NCBI RefSeq assembly: GCF_011761355.1
Contig: NZ_JAASRW010000008.1
Location: 300,735 to 364,734, forward strand
Direction: 5' to 3'
DNA length: 64,000 nucleotides
From: Paenibacillus lupini
Lineage (GTDB): Bacteria > Bacillota > Bacilli > Paenibacillales > Paenibacillaceae
The translations under genes were made by a program, and so were the position numbers. Shown here piece after piece: positions 1 through 10,113 of this stretch. The notes beneath the pieces were generated by a model. That model made no database searches and was not told the DNA's origin. It was given only the letters and a program-made list of their open reading frames with translations. Every line of letters begins with the position of its first letter. Positions within the stretch are counted from its first letter, which is position 1.

Positions 1-1630
1 CGTCACCTGTAAGACTCTCATCACTATTCAACCGCTGCTGAATTTCTGCCAGCCGCTCGAGAGAGATGCCAAGACCGTTATCCCTGATGGTCAGCAGCAG
101 AAGATTCCCGCTCCGCTGCCCACTGATCCGAATATGGGAAGGATTTGGACTTAACTCAATCCCATGGGATATCGCATTTTCAACGATTGGCTGAATACAC
201 AGCTTCGGTACAAGGACATCCATCTCTTCTTCCGGCACATCAATCTCATAAGTAAATTTGTCACCGAACCGGTATTGCTGAATTTGCAGATAGCTAGATA
301 TGAAATCAAGCTCCTCCGACAGCCGAATTGTTGGGCCGCCCTTCTTCAGCATCATGCGGAATGACTTCGCAAGCAGGCCAATGACCTTCGCATTCTCCCG
401 GTCACCCGCAATGAGCAGCTTACCTCGGATCATATTAAGCGTATTGAATAGAAAATGCGGGTTGATCTGAGTCTGCAGGGCGTACAGCTCCACTTCCTTC
501 GTCCGAAGCGCATTCTCCCTGCGATCGAGCTCTGATTGATACACCTCGCCGATCAGTTCTCGCAATCTTCGGACCATCAGATTAAACATCTCGCCAAGCT
601 GCGCAACTTCATCACTGCCCTTGACCTCAACAAAGCTGTCGAACTTATCACGGTTCAGCCGCTTCATCTTCACTGCCAGCTCCGACAAACGCCGGGTCAG
701 ACTGACAGACATAATCGAGATCAGCAGGACGGAAGCAACAAGCGCCATTGCAAAAAGCAGCACGGCCATCGAACGAAGCTGCTGCAGCTTCGCGGATAAC
801 TCCTGCGTCGGAATAAAGGCGATAACCTTCATACCTTTGACAATATTGCGGGAATCCAGCGTCTGATACAGGATTTGATAAGACTCCTTGTTCATCATCT
901 GATCGAAGCTGCCATTTGTACCGTTCATCACCTGGCTGCCGAATGACAGCTGGCTGATATTCTCGACTGCATTTTCCTTATCACTGTCGATCAGCACCGT
1001 TCCGTCAGATAACGCGAAGATGACGCGTTTGTTCTTGCTCTCCAGATCAACAAGCTGTGCGAGATTCTTAAGCCGAACCTCAAGCGACACAACGCTTGGC
1101 GAGTCCCGATTCACATTGTTGAGCCGTTTGCGGAAGCTGATGACGGGTTCTTTTTTCGGAAAAGTCAGATAAGGCTGCGTCCAGTAACCTCCCGTGTTAT
1201 TCGTCATCACTTCCTTGTACCAGTCGGAAGAACGGATATCATTGTCAATGAGCTGCACATTAGAGAAAAAGAAGGATGGATTGTCCGTGAACACGTCAAC
1301 CTTCATCACATCGCGGGTCGATTGGATTGCGGATAGAAACGGCTGGAACTGCTCAGAGTATACTTCATAAGCTTCAAGTTGATCGGCGTAACGCTGATCG
1401 AGAATCAAGTTAAGCGATGGGTTCAGGAATAAGGTATTGGCGACATCCTCATAGGAGGCAAGCCGGTTATCGAGGTTCTGACTGATCTGAGAGAGGGATA
1501 AAACGGCGTTCTCCACGATATGTTCATGCACAAGATCACTGCTTCGCTTAGTCAGCACAAACGTAACGGAGCCGAGTAGAAATAAGACGATGAACAGGTT
1601 AGCTAGAATGAGTTTCGTCCGGATTTTCAT
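1..1630 (-). CDS. Sensor histidine kinase, YesM-type, partial (C-terminus off the left edge)
   Basis: This is the membrane sensor of a YesM/YesN-type two-component system, which normally controls a neighbouring sugar importer. The visible 543 codons begin with a basic N-terminus and a transmembrane segment (residues about 8-25). A long extracellular sensing domain, a second membrane segment and a HAMP linker (around 640-720 on the + strand) follow. The His_kinase domain motif QINPHFLFNTLN lies at about 430-470, and the ATPase N/G1 motif DNGLGI is near the window edge. The ATG at 1630 lies 100 bp after the solute-binding gene, so the kinase is probably the distal gene of that operon; a YesN-like regulator is expected just beyond the edge (inference). 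Family assignment is firm; the ligand is unknown. Confidence 0.93.
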   Translation of the reverse strand, partial: MKIRTKLILANLFIVLFLLGSVTFVLTKRSSDLVHEHIVENAVLSLSQISQNLDNRLASYEDVANTLFLNPSLNLILDQRYADQLEAYEVYSEQFQPFLSAIQSTRDVMKVDVFTDNPSFFFSNVQLIDNDIRSSDWYKEVMTNNTGGYWTQPYLTFPKKEPVISFRKRLNNVNRDSPSVVSLEVRLKNLAQLVDLESKNKRVIFALSDGTVLIDSDKENAVENISQLSFGSQVMNGTNGSFDQMMNKESYQILYQTLDSRNIVKGMKVIAFIPTQELSAKLQQLRSMAVLLFAMALVASVLLISIMSVSLTRRLSELAVKMKRLNRDKFDSFVEVKGSDEVAQLGEMFNLMVRRLRELIGEVYQSELDRRENALRTKEVELYALQTQINPHFLFNTLNMIRGKLLIAGDRENAKVIGLLAKSFRMMLKKGGPTIRLSEELDFISSYLQIQQYRFGDKFTYEIDVPEEEMDVLVPKLCIQPIVENAISHGIELSPNPSHIRISGQRSGNLLLLTIRDNGLGISLERLAEIQQRLNSDESLTGD

Positions 1631-1729
1631 GCGTCTTATCCCCCGCCATTAAAAAAAGGTTTATGAACAAACGAGCGTACGCCTTGCACGTGAGTTCAAG
1701 GCGTACGCACATGTAATTGGGTTTTCCTT

Positions 1730-3466
1730 TTACTCGTTAATAGAAGCCTTGAACTTGGTGTTAAAATCAGCCCATAATTGTGTATAGGCACCATTCACTT
1801 CTTTTAGCCCTGCTTTTTCCATGGTAGACTTCATACCATCCCAGCTGTTGTCAAAGTCTGCTTGATTCTTCGACATAATGAGCTTCGGCAAGTATTTTTT
1901 CCAGGCTTCTTCGATTTTCTTAGCTTGCAGACTGATATTCTCCGGCGGCGAAAGCTGCCACAGGTAACCTGGCACGACTTCAGCTGGCTGCAGGAAATCC
2001 GCCCAAATCTGCTTGCCGTAATGTGACAACACATCCTTAGTCATGTCGTCATAGATACTCATTTGATAGTCTTTCGTCAGCGGAGTCGCATAGTCGCCAT
2101 CACTCAGCTTGGCCCCATCACCAACGTTGAACCAGTAACCACTTCCCGTTCCGTTGCCTTTAAAGCCTTCTTTATTCGCATGGTCAGGATCCGTTCTCCG
2201 AGCTTCCAGTTCAGCCGGCAGCAGCGTACGCTTGCCGTCCTTCACTTCATAATGCGTACCTTCAATGCCCCATTGTGATAAAATTTGTCCTTCATCCGAG
2301 AACAGGTAGTCCACGAACTGGATGAAACGTTCCGGGTTTTTCGCCGTTGTCGTCACAGCCCACTGCAAGCTGCCTGCGAATGTTGGTACAACCGAATTGG
2401 ATGTATCAACAGTATCCTCTGTGAAATGGAGCGGCAGATACGCGTATTGGCGCTCTGGATGCCCATCTTGGCGGAACTGTGTTTCAATATCGCCAACCAT
2501 CCATTTTGGTGCATAAGCGGCTAATACACGACCTTGCGCCAGCTTCTTCGACAGATCATCCTGAGAGAAGGCTTCTTTGTCATATAGCCCGTTTTGATAA
2601 AGCTTATTAAGGAAGCCATAATACTTTTTGGCATCTTCGGATACCGGGTTATATTCTACATTGCCATTCGTGTCGATTCGGAAGTTGCCATGGTCAGGCA
2701 GCCCTGATGCACTAATAATCGGATTGTTATATTCAATGTTGACCTGCCACCCCGTCATCGCACCAGAGAAACCGATTGTATCTTTACCATCAATCTGAGG
2801 ATGCTTATCTTTGTAAGCTTTTAGGATGTCGTACAACTGATCAAGTGTCTTAATCTCAGGATAGCCTGCTTCCTTCAGCACATCGTACTGGACGATAAAG
2901 CTGGCGGCAGCATCAGCTTTCGCTTCACGGCTTTTGTTCACACCGTAGATCGACCAGATCTTGCCGTCAGCATCCTTGAGGAGATTAAAGTATTCGCCAA
3001 ACTTCTCTTTAATGTTAGGGCCGTATTGATCAATCAGATCATTCAGGGGGATAAGGGCACCGCCGTCTTTATACTTTTGTATTTCCTGCGGCCCCATGGC
3101 CATAATGTCCGGGTAGTCGCCGGAAGCGAGCCACAGATCTTCCTTCTGTGTTTCATCACCAACGATCAGATCGTATTTCAAGGACACACCTGTTTTCTCG
3201 GTAAAAACTTTCTGGATCGGTGTATCCCAAGTCAGTTTCTCATCTGTCGTATTCATAGAGTACGTGATCGGCTCCAGTGGTGCCTTCGTAGGCTCCGTTG
3301 TGGAAGCGTCATCATTTTTAGCGTTAGTCGCCTGCGTATTGCCTCCGTTATTCGAAGCTGTCGTATTACTTTCTCCATTTTTATTGGAGGAACAGCCGGC
3401 CATTACCCCTGTGAGCATGACTGAAGCAGCCATCAGTGTTAACCCTTTTTTCCATGTCTTAGACAT
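1730..3466 (-). CDS. Extracellular solute-binding lipoprotein of a carbohydrate ABC importer (LplA/LipO-like)
   Basis: This is the lipid-anchored substrate-binding subunit of a family 1 sugar ABC transporter. The 578-aa protein opens with a signal peptide ending in the lipobox VMAGC (lipidated Cys at about 25), then an Asn/Thr/Ser-rich low-complexity tether, then a large periplasmic-binding-protein fold. The size is typical of the long LplA/LipO proteins paired with YtcP/LplB permeases. It lies downstream of both permeases and a beta-galactosidase on the same strand, which points to galactose-containing oligosaccharide uptake (inference). No ATPase gene is present; such systems commonly share an MsmX-type ATPase encoded elsewhere. 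The exact substrate cannot be read from the sequence. Confidence 0.93.
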   Translation of the reverse strand: MSKTWKKGLTLMAASVMLTGVMAGCSSNKNGESNTTASNNGGNTQATNAKNDDASTTEPTKAPLEPITYSMNTTDEKLTWDTPIQKVFTEKTGVSLKYDLIVGDETQKEDLWLASGDYPDIMAMGPQEIQKYKDGGALIPLNDLIDQYGPNIKEKFGEYFNLLKDADGKIWSIYGVNKSREAKADAAASFIVQYDVLKEAGYPEIKTLDQLYDILKAYKDKHPQIDGKDTIGFSGAMTGWQVNIEYNNPIISASGLPDHGNFRIDTNGNVEYNPVSEDAKKYYGFLNKLYQNGLYDKEAFSQDDLSKKLAQGRVLAAYAPKWMVGDIETQFRQDGHPERQYAYLPLHFTEDTVDTSNSVVPTFAGSLQWAVTTTAKNPERFIQFVDYLFSDEGQILSQWGIEGTHYEVKDGKRTLLPAELEARRTDPDHANKEGFKGNGTGSGYWFNVGDGAKLSDGDYATPLTKDYQMSIYDDMTKDVLSHYGKQIWADFLQPAEVVPGYLWQLSPPENISLQAKKIEEAWKKYLPKLIMSKNQADFDNSWDGMKSTMEKAGLKEVNGAYTQLWADFNTKFKASINE

Positions 3467-3537
3467 ATGGACACCCTCTCATCTTGTCATGATAATATCA
3501 CCGGATTCAATGATCCGACAACACTAATCTTTGCTGC

Positions 3538-4428
3538 CTATTCCTTCATGGCAGCGACGGTCATGCCTTTTACAAAATACTTTTGCAGGAACGGATAAAC
3601 GAGCAGAATCGGAAGCGTGACGATGATCGTCATCGCCGCCCGGATCGTCTCCGGGTTTGTCCTTCTGGCGTCCGTAGCATCGATGTGGGTATTGGCGCTC
3701 ATGACTTGATTTACGGAGCTGATCAGAATTTTCTGCAGCTCGTATTGCAGCAGGTTCAGGTTCTCATTGCGGCTGGCGTACAGATAGTTATCGAACCAGG
3801 AGTTCCAATGCTGAACAGCGATGTACAGCGTAATCGTCGATAACACAGGCAAGCTGATTTGCAGCACGATGCGGAACAAAATCTGAAAATCCGATGCGCC
3901 GTCAATTCTGGCAGACTCTACAATACCTTCCGGCAGCTGCTCGAAGTAACTTCTCATGATGATGACGTTGAATACGCCGATCAGCAGCGGCAGGATATAC
4001 ACAGCTGCATGATTCATAAGTCCAATGTTTTTAATCAACAGATAAAGTGGAATCAGACCGCCGTTCACATACATCGTAATGATCAGAATGATGTTGTACG
4101 TCTTACGGAGGAAAAATTCCTTCCTGCTCAGCGCATAAGCTAGCATCGCGGTACAAATGACGCCAAGCGCCGTACCTACAACTGTCCGGACGACCGAACG
4201 GATCGCTGCTGCCGCCAGACCATGATTTGCGAAGATCGTGCTGTAGTTCTCCAAGGTGAAGACGCGGGGCCAGATATAGATTGTGCCTTTCAGCGTATCG
4301 CCCGCATCGTTCAAGGAGATGGCAGCTAGATTGAGGAACGGGAACAACGTTCCGATTCCAAGCACCAGCAGCAGGATGTAATTGAATGCACTAAAGATGA
4401 CATCTCCTTTGGACCGCCTGACTAACAT
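3538..4428 (-). CDS. Carbohydrate ABC transporter permease (YtcP/LplC-like)
   Basis: This is one of the two inner-membrane channel subunits of the sugar importer. The 296-aa protein has about six hydrophobic membrane segments, starting near residue 17. It carries the family-1 permease EAA loop around residues 175-195 (sequence ESARIDGASDFQILFRI), where the ATPase docks. It ends in the KGMTVAAMKE-type C-terminus usual for YtcP/LplC proteins. It lies 32 bp downstream of the partner permease and 71 bp upstream of the lipoprotein gene, consistent with one transcript. Confidence 0.94.
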   Translation of the reverse strand: MLVRRSKGDVIFSAFNYILLLVLGIGTLFPFLNLAAISLNDAGDTLKGTIYIWPRVFTLENYSTIFANHGLAAAAIRSVVRTVVGTALGVICTAMLAYALSRKEFFLRKTYNIILIITMYVNGGLIPLYLLIKNIGLMNHAAVYILPLLIGVFNVIIMRSYFEQLPEGIVESARIDGASDFQILFRIVLQISLPVLSTITLYIAVQHWNSWFDNYLYASRNENLNLLQYELQKILISSVNQVMSANTHIDATDARRTNPETIRAAMTIIVTLPILLVYPFLQKYFVKGMTVAAMKE

Positions 4429-4460
4429 GTTCTCTCACCTCCTTGGCAAGCCGGCTTCGC

Positions 4461-5429
4461 TTAGAACAAACGGCTGCCGGATGTTTTCTTTGCCGTGTAA
4501 TTGACCAGCAGAACGAGTACAAGACTCACAATTGACTTGAACATACTGACTGCCACGCCGTACGAATAGTCACCGATACTGGTTGAATAAGTCAGGGCGT
4601 ATAGATCGAGCACCTCAGATCGGTTAATGACAACCGGATTGCCAAGCAGGAACTGCGATTCATATCCGCTTTGCACAATCCATCCGACATTCAGAATGAG
4701 CAGCAGCACGGCTGTGGGCATAATGCCCGGAATCGAGATGAAACGCATCTTCTGCCACCGCGTTGCCCCATCGACCTCAGCTGCTTCATAGTGCTCCGGA
4801 TTAAGGCCTACGAGCACCGCGAGGTAGATGATCGTATTCCAGCCAAGCTCCTTCCAGAAGTTTGCTGCCGTATGAATCCACCAGAACCATTTCTCATGAC
4901 CGAGAAAATATAATGGATCATGGATGATGCCCAGCTTCAGCAGAACGGCGTTCACGACACCGCCGTCCGGGGAAAGCAGCGTAGCGAATATGTTGGCGAT
5001 AACAACCCAGGACACGAAATGCGGGATGTACGTCAGCGTCTGAATAACCCGTTTGAAGAAAACAAATCGCACTTCATTCAGCAGTAACGCCAGAAATATT
5101 GCTCCGACAAAGCCCGTGACTAGATTCAGAACCCCCATGACAACGGTATTGCGCAATGCGTTGAAGAACTGGGGATCCTTGAAGAGCAGCTCGAAGTTAT
5201 CGAAGCCGGTCCACGGAGAATGCCACAGCCCCAACGCTACTTTGTAATGTTGGAAAGCCATGATCCAGCCCCATAGCGGGCCAAAGGAAAATAGCATAAC
5301 GAGAAGCACGAAAGGCGTTGACATCAAAAGCAGCTGATACTGTCTTCGTATGACGAGGCTTTTGCCCGCCTTCTTCCCGGCCGTTTGGACAATCTCCTGA
5401 TTCGTTAGTGTATTGGCGGGTTTGGCCAT
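4461..5429 (-). CDS. Carbohydrate ABC transporter permease (LplB-like)
   Basis: This is the second membrane subunit of the importer. The 322-aa protein has a cytosolic N-terminal extension of about 28 residues, then six predicted membrane helices. Its EAA motif (HYEAAEVDGATRWQKM, around residues 213-228) couples the channel to the ATPase. LplB-type permeases normally pair with YtcP/LplC-type permeases and a long lipoprotein, and that set is present here in the usual order. The gene is 41 bp downstream of the GH42 gene, so import and hydrolysis are probably co-transcribed (inference). Confidence 0.94.
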   Translation of the reverse strand: MAKPANTLTNQEIVQTAGKKAGKSLVIRRQYQLLLMSTPFVLLVMLFSFGPLWGWIMAFQHYKVALGLWHSPWTGFDNFELLFKDPQFFNALRNTVVMGVLNLVTGFVGAIFLALLLNEVRFVFFKRVIQTLTYIPHFVSWVVIANIFATLLSPDGGVVNAVLLKLGIIHDPLYFLGHEKWFWWIHTAANFWKELGWNTIIYLAVLVGLNPEHYEAAEVDGATRWQKMRFISIPGIMPTAVLLLILNVGWIVQSGYESQFLLGNPVVINRSEVLDLYALTYSTSIGDYSYGVAVSMFKSIVSLVLVLLVNYTAKKTSGSRLF

Positions 5430-5470
5430 GTTAGTCTCCTTTCTTGACAGCAGGTTGGTCGTTCATCGAA

Positions 5471-7468
5471 CTAGCTAAGCGAAGTAAATACGTACACGCC
5501 ATAGGCAGGAATAACGGCAGTGCCTTCCAGCATGCGGTCCGAGATCAGCTCCAGCATTGGAGCTGCCAACTCAATCGTCCGTTCCTCTCCCGCATGATTA
5601 ATCGCAAAGATAAATCGCTGCGTGCTGCCCGATCTTCGTGCCAGCTCCACCTCATCCGGCGCCGTTACCTCGGTAATCGGACGGATATCAGCGGATTTGC
5701 ATACTTGGCCCATAAGGCTGCGCATCCCATCAGGATCAGCTCCGATGCCGAAATAATAAGCGTTGCCTTGCCCAAAGGAATGACGAGTGGCTGCTGGTGT
5801 TCCTGCCATGTAATCCTCACCATACCAAGCGATTGGTTCGGCCTTCTCGGCATTGATAACGTCGTACCAGATCGTTCCGCTTCCGGCATTCTCTTCATCC
5901 CTCGTTGTAATCCGTCGGGATTCGCCTTGACGAAGCGTACCGTAGTCGGTGATGCGGATGCCAAGCAGCTCGCGGAATGCTCCCGGTAATGGGGCATCAT
6001 CCATTCGGTTGTTCCACAGCTTCGTCCCAGCGCGGATATCAAGCACTACCGTACCGCCTGCGGCCGTATAACGCTCTAGCCTTTCGGAAACTCCCGGTTT
6101 CGCCATCATATAGTGCGGCAGAACGACCAGCTTATAAGCTTCAAAATCACATTCATCCGATACGACATCAACCGGAATCCGATTGTCATAGAAGTGCTTA
6201 TAATAAGCCATAAGCTGCCGGCTATAGCGATGCTCATACGTCTGCGGCTGAATCTCCATCGTCCACTCGTTCTCGTAGGACCTGATAATCGCCACCTCTG
6301 CCTGGCTGCTTAAGCCTTCAATGAGAGGTAGCAGCCGCTGCAGCTCCTCACCTGTACGTGCCGCTTCCTCATAACGCCGGCCAGGATTGCCGTCATGCGG
6401 CAGCAGGCCGTGCCAGAATTGCTCGGCTCCGAATAGACAGGTCCGCCAGCGGAAGTAAAGGATGGCATCTGCCCCATGAGCAACAGATTGATAAGTCCAT
6501 TTGCGAAGCTCGCCTGGCTTTGGTGTTGGGAATAAAATATTACCGCCCGGCGGGCCACTCTGATGCTCCATCACCCAGAAATTCGCTTGCTTGAAGCCAC
6601 GGGTAACATCTAGGTTAAGTGCGGTATCCCGAGGGTCAGGCTTATCAGCAAACATCAGATTCGGGTAAGTATCCAGAGATGCGAAATCCAGTTCCTTCGA
6701 CAAATCAAAGTCATCGATTTCATTAAACATGCCCATCATGTTGTGCGTGACCGGCTGGCTCGGAGCGACTGCATGCAGAATGTTTAACTGAAGCTTCTGG
6801 AACTGCACAGCCGAATCGGATGAAAACCTACGGAAGTCGAGCTCCATTCCCGGATTGTGAAGCGGAAACACCGTATAAGCAGGCAGCTCGATTTCAGTGA
6901 AAGCATTGTAAATCTGGCTCCAGAATACGGTCCCCCACTGCTCGTTCAAGTTATCGATATCGCCATATTTGCTCTCCAGCCATTGTTGGAAAGCGGTGCG
7001 GCAGTTGCTGCAATAACAACGTGTGGTATCGGTACAGCCAAACTCATTATCGATCTGCCATGCAATCACATTCTCATGGTGAGCGTAGCGCTCTGCCATT
7101 GCCGTAACGATCGACTGAACATGGACATGATAGTTCGGGTTGTTGTAGCAATAGTGTCTTCGATGGCCAAAGCCGCGGACAACCCCTTTATTATCCTGCA
7201 TATAAATATCGGGATGACGGTCCATGATCCATTTTGGCGGTGTAGCCGTTGGTGTCCCCAGCACAACCCGAATCCCTTCTGCAGCCAGAATCGACAGACT
7301 CTTGTCCAGCCATTCAAAGCTGTACTCTCCAGCTCTTCGTTCAAGCTTGGACCAGGAAAACTCCCCGATCCGTACGACATTAATGCCGGCCTCCCGCATC
7401 ATCTTCGCATCCAGCGGCCAGCGTTCTTCCGGCCAATGCTCCGGATAATAACAAACGCCAAAATTCAT
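5471..7468 (-). CDS. Beta-galactosidase, GH42 family
   Basis: This enzyme cleaves terminal beta-galactosyl residues. The 665-aa protein has the full GH42 architecture: an N-terminal TIM barrel, a trimerisation domain and a small C-terminal domain. The barrel holds the acid/base Glu142 in the motif DNEFG and the nucleophile Glu301 in VMEHQSGPPG. A likely zinc-binding Cys set is visible at 107, 151, 153 and 156, as in the trimeric A4-type enzymes. There is no signal peptide, so it acts in the cytoplasm on imported oligosaccharides. It heads the operon with the two permeases and binding protein, which suggests these genes handle a beta-galactoside such as a galactan fragment (inference). Confidence 0.95.
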   Translation of the reverse strand: MNFGVCYYPEHWPEERWPLDAKMMREAGINVVRIGEFSWSKLERRAGEYSFEWLDKSLSILAAEGIRVVLGTPTATPPKWIMDRHPDIYMQDNKGVVRGFGHRRHYCYNNPNYHVHVQSIVTAMAERYAHHENVIAWQIDNEFGCTDTTRCYCSNCRTAFQQWLESKYGDIDNLNEQWGTVFWSQIYNAFTEIELPAYTVFPLHNPGMELDFRRFSSDSAVQFQKLQLNILHAVAPSQPVTHNMMGMFNEIDDFDLSKELDFASLDTYPNLMFADKPDPRDTALNLDVTRGFKQANFWVMEHQSGPPGGNILFPTPKPGELRKWTYQSVAHGADAILYFRWRTCLFGAEQFWHGLLPHDGNPGRRYEEAARTGEELQRLLPLIEGLSSQAEVAIIRSYENEWTMEIQPQTYEHRYSRQLMAYYKHFYDNRIPVDVVSDECDFEAYKLVVLPHYMMAKPGVSERLERYTAAGGTVVLDIRAGTKLWNNRMDDAPLPGAFRELLGIRITDYGTLRQGESRRITTRDEENAGSGTIWYDVINAEKAEPIAWYGEDYMAGTPAATRHSFGQGNAYYFGIGADPDGMRSLMGQVCKSADIRPITEVTAPDEVELARRSGSTQRFIFAINHAGEERTIELAAPMLELISDRMLEGTAVIPAYGVYVFTSLS

Positions 7469-7589
7469 GTCGTTCTTTCATCTCCAATCTGTATGCCTGA
7501 TCTGTTTCTATTATCTAATGAGATAGGCAGCGGCAAAACCCGAGAAGTGAGAGATCAACACCCGACAAACAAGTCTGTTTATACGCAAA

Positions 7590-7623
7590 AAGAGGCTGCC
7601 CCCGGCTAATGGGACAACCTCTT
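7590..7623 (-). terminator. Rho-independent terminator of the 7631-8350 gene
   Basis: A hairpin with outer arms AAGAGG/CCTCTT and an interrupted GC-rich inner stem lies 8 bp after the stop codon. On the minus strand a run of T follows it (A-run at 7587-7591). Confidence 0.8.
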
Positions 7624-7630
7624 CCTATTA

Positions 7631-8350
7631 TTATTGATTTGCTCGTGGCGCTGCGCTGCCTGCTGCCGGACCGACAAATTTATCAGGAAATTGCTTCACG
7701 ATGCCTTCAGCAAGTGTATCGGACAACATCATCAGATGCGCCTGTCCTGCGTCATAAGCAGCAATATCCTTCTCCCAATCCTTCGCAAGCCTTGCGGTCA
7801 GGTTGCCAGCCAGCAGATCCAGATGCTTATCCATCATCTGTTTCAAATCGGTATAGGCCCAGTTGGGATTAGCGCCGCTTAGAAACTTCGCGATATCGTC
7901 AGCGTTTCGGTTCCATTCTTTATTGAACTTCTCGAAGTCTTTCTTATTGTTGTTTTTAGCTGCTTCGATGATCTTGCCGGCAAGTACGATGTGCTCCTTA
8001 AGCAGCTCCGCCAGCTTATTGCCGGCTTCTTCACCATAGTAAGGCTTAATGGCATTACCAATATCCTGCTGATTTCTCAACAGTCGATTCAGCACCGGCT
8101 TGGTGTCCTCGAGCCCTGCAAGCATACTGATCATGGTATTACGTGTCCATACCGCATGATCAATCCATAGCAGCCTTAGATCAGCCTTCAGCTTCTCGGC
8201 TGCAGGATTCAGGCATATTCGATGAGCTCCATGCTCACTTGCCTGGCCCGCCTGACTTGCAGCCCAGCCATTTGCCGGCGCAAGACTTAGACTCAGCGCC
8301 ATCGCAGCAGCAATGACGGTCGTTTTCCAACGCTTATTCTGTTTCATCAT
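7631..8350 (-). CDS. Secreted helical protein of unknown function
   Basis: I do not recognise a named function. The 239-aa protein has a clear Sec signal peptide (basic MMKQNKR start, hydrophobic core, AxA-type cleavage near residue 30). A mature domain of about 190 residues follows and appears almost entirely alpha-helical, with charged amphipathic stretches and conserved-looking Trp and His residues (LLWIDHAVW, around residues 60-68). Related secreted helical proteins occur in Bacillus-group genomes without assigned roles. It is monocistronic, with its own terminator, between the GH42 operon and an efflux pump. An extracytoplasmic binding or stress role is possible but unsupported. Confidence 0.8.
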   Translation of the reverse strand: MMKQNKRWKTTVIAAAMALSLSLAPANGWAASQAGQASEHGAHRICLNPAAEKLKADLRLLWIDHAVWTRNTMISMLAGLEDTKPVLNRLLRNQQDIGNAIKPYYGEEAGNKLAELLKEHIVLAGKIIEAAKNNNKKDFEKFNKEWNRNADDIAKFLSGANPNWAYTDLKQMMDKHLDLLAGNLTARLAKDWEKDIAAYDAGQAHLMMLSDTLAEGIVKQFPDKFVGPAAGSAAPRANQ

Positions 8351-8436
8351 GTTGATTGTTTTCTCCTTCAGGCATGAAATGAGTAGCTTGAACTCGTTAT
8401 ATTGTGAACGTTTCCAGCTATTTCATACTATTTCAG

Positions 8437-8473
8437 ATAAAAAAAAGCACCCGGCTATAAAAGCCGAGCGCTT
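8437..8473 (-). terminator. Rho-independent terminator of the DHA2 efflux gene
   Basis: Stem AGCACCCGGCT/AGCCGAGCGCT with a short ATAAA loop lies just after the stop codon of the MFS gene. On the minus strand an uninterrupted T-run (A-run 8439-8446) follows. Confidence 0.85.
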
Positions 8474-8479
8474 ATAAGT

Positions 8480-10030
8480 CTACCCCATATGCAGCCCTTC
8501 GAGTGCTGACTCCGGCTTCTCTGCTGACGTGCTTTCGCCTGCGTTCTTCTTGCCCTTACGGAGTAGAAGGCCAAGCAGTGCACCGGTAATTGCGACAAAC
8601 ACCATGATGCCAAACGTATAATCGAAAGCGTCAACGGCAAGGGCCAGCAGCTGCTGCATCTGCTCCGGATTAGCCTCCGCTGCATTACCGGAAGCTTGAT
8701 TGGCCAGTACATCCGGAGATACATTCGCCTCAGTCATCAGTGTCCCGATCCGTTTCGTCAGAATCGTTACCAGCAAGGCAACAGCAAGGGAGCTGATCAC
8801 CTGCTGCATTGCACTGGTAAGTGAGGTTACCCTGCTTACAAGCTCACGCGGCGTCTTATTAATGAGATGGGAGTTCAGAGGCATCATCATAAGCCCCATG
8901 CCTGCGCCTGCCATAATAAGCGGCAGTAGCAGATCTTCCCTGCCTGTATGAATATCGAGGTTAGAATATTGGAAGATCGCACCCGATACCAGGCTCAACC
9001 CGATTACAACGAGCCAGCGAACCCCGATTCGATCAAACAAATAACCGCCAATCGGCATCATACAAGCCGATGCCAGCGCTTGTGGAAATAAGGTTAGTCC
9101 CGTATCAAATGCACCGTATCCACGTCCTTGCTGCAGGAACTGCGGCAAGAGGAAGATCGCGCCAAACAGTGAGAATTGAACGATCCACTGTACTACAATC
9201 CCAAACGAGAAGTCGACAGAACGGAATACACGGAGATCAAGCAGCGGATGCTTCACACGGAGCTCAACAAAGATAAAAGCGATAAGTGCAGCACCACCAA
9301 CGATAAGTCCGCCGATCGTTTTATCCGAAGTCCAGCTTTCAGCACCTTGATTAAGGCCATAGGACAGCGCTGCGAAAGCAAGCGGACCTAGGATCATGCC
9401 TGGTATATCGAAGCCGGCAAGTTTCTTGGTATCCAGCTTCGGCAGCTTCCATAGACCAAACATTACGCTGATGATACCAACCGGCAGATTAATGAGGAAT
9501 ATCCAGCGCCAAGAATGGTATTCGACCAGCCAACCGGAGAGAACGGGTCCAATCGCCGGGGCCAGCAGAATCGGTACTCCAAGCAGCCCCATCACCTGCC
9601 CCACCTTATTCGGCGGGCTCAGACGGTAGACATAAGCCATCGCTACTGGAAGCACAAAGCCGCCGCCAAGCCCTTGTATGACACGGAACATGATTAGCAT
9701 CTGCGGGTCATTCGGAAGCGCACATAGCAGTGAACCTAGCGTAAAGAGTACGACCGAGGTCAAGAAAATCGTCTTCGCACCAAATCGGTCAGATAGCCAG
9801 CCCGCCAGAGGGATAACAGCTGCCTGCGCAAGCATATAGCCCGTTACCGTCCATTGAAGAGTAGGAAGCTGTGTATGGAAATCCTCCACGAGCTTCGACA
9901 GTGCCACATTCATCGCGGTTGTATCAAGAATAACCATAAAGCAGCCTAGAATAATCGCAACCAGCGGAAGCAAAATGCTTTTTAATTGAAATTCCTGCTC
10001 CGGCTGAGTAGATGTAAGCTGTTGTTCCAT
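8480..10030 (-). CDS. MFS drug efflux transporter, DHA2 family (14 TM, EmrB/QacA-type)
   Basis: This is a proton-coupled exporter of hydrophobic compounds. The 516-aa length and about 14 hydrophobic segments fit DHA2 proteins. The family motif A loop (GWLSDRFGAKTIF, around residues 77-89) and the motif C-like run GLLGVPILLAPAIGPVLSGW (around residues 148-167) are visible. The N-terminal motif LDTTAMNVALSKL is typical of EmrB/LmrB pumps. It is monocistronic, with a good promoter at 10114-10142 and its own terminator. No regulator gene is adjacent, so the inducer is unknown. Confidence 0.93.
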   Translation of the reverse strand: MEQQLTSTQPEQEFQLKSILLPLVAIILGCFMVILDTTAMNVALSKLVEDFHTQLPTLQWTVTGYMLAQAAVIPLAGWLSDRFGAKTIFLTSVVLFTLGSLLCALPNDPQMLIMFRVIQGLGGGFVLPVAMAYVYRLSPPNKVGQVMGLLGVPILLAPAIGPVLSGWLVEYHSWRWIFLINLPVGIISVMFGLWKLPKLDTKKLAGFDIPGMILGPLAFAALSYGLNQGAESWTSDKTIGGLIVGGAALIAFIFVELRVKHPLLDLRVFRSVDFSFGIVVQWIVQFSLFGAIFLLPQFLQQGRGYGAFDTGLTLFPQALASACMMPIGGYLFDRIGVRWLVVIGLSLVSGAIFQYSNLDIHTGREDLLLPLIMAGAGMGLMMMPLNSHLINKTPRELVSRVTSLTSAMQQVISSLAVALLVTILTKRIGTLMTEANVSPDVLANQASGNAAEANPEQMQQLLALAVDAFDYTFGIMVFVAITGALLGLLLRKGKKNAGESTSAEKPESALEGLHMG

Positions 10031-10113
10031 CCGTTCATTACCTCCTCAATTGACTGCTCCATTACGTCAAGGATGTACGGACGAGTGCTGTTAAGTAATG
10101 GTTTTGCCTCCCC

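Noticed and set aside
6857..7609. 250-codon frame opposite the beta-galactosidase
   Set aside because: It lies antisense to a gene with complete catalytic motifs and has no binding site or recognisable domain.
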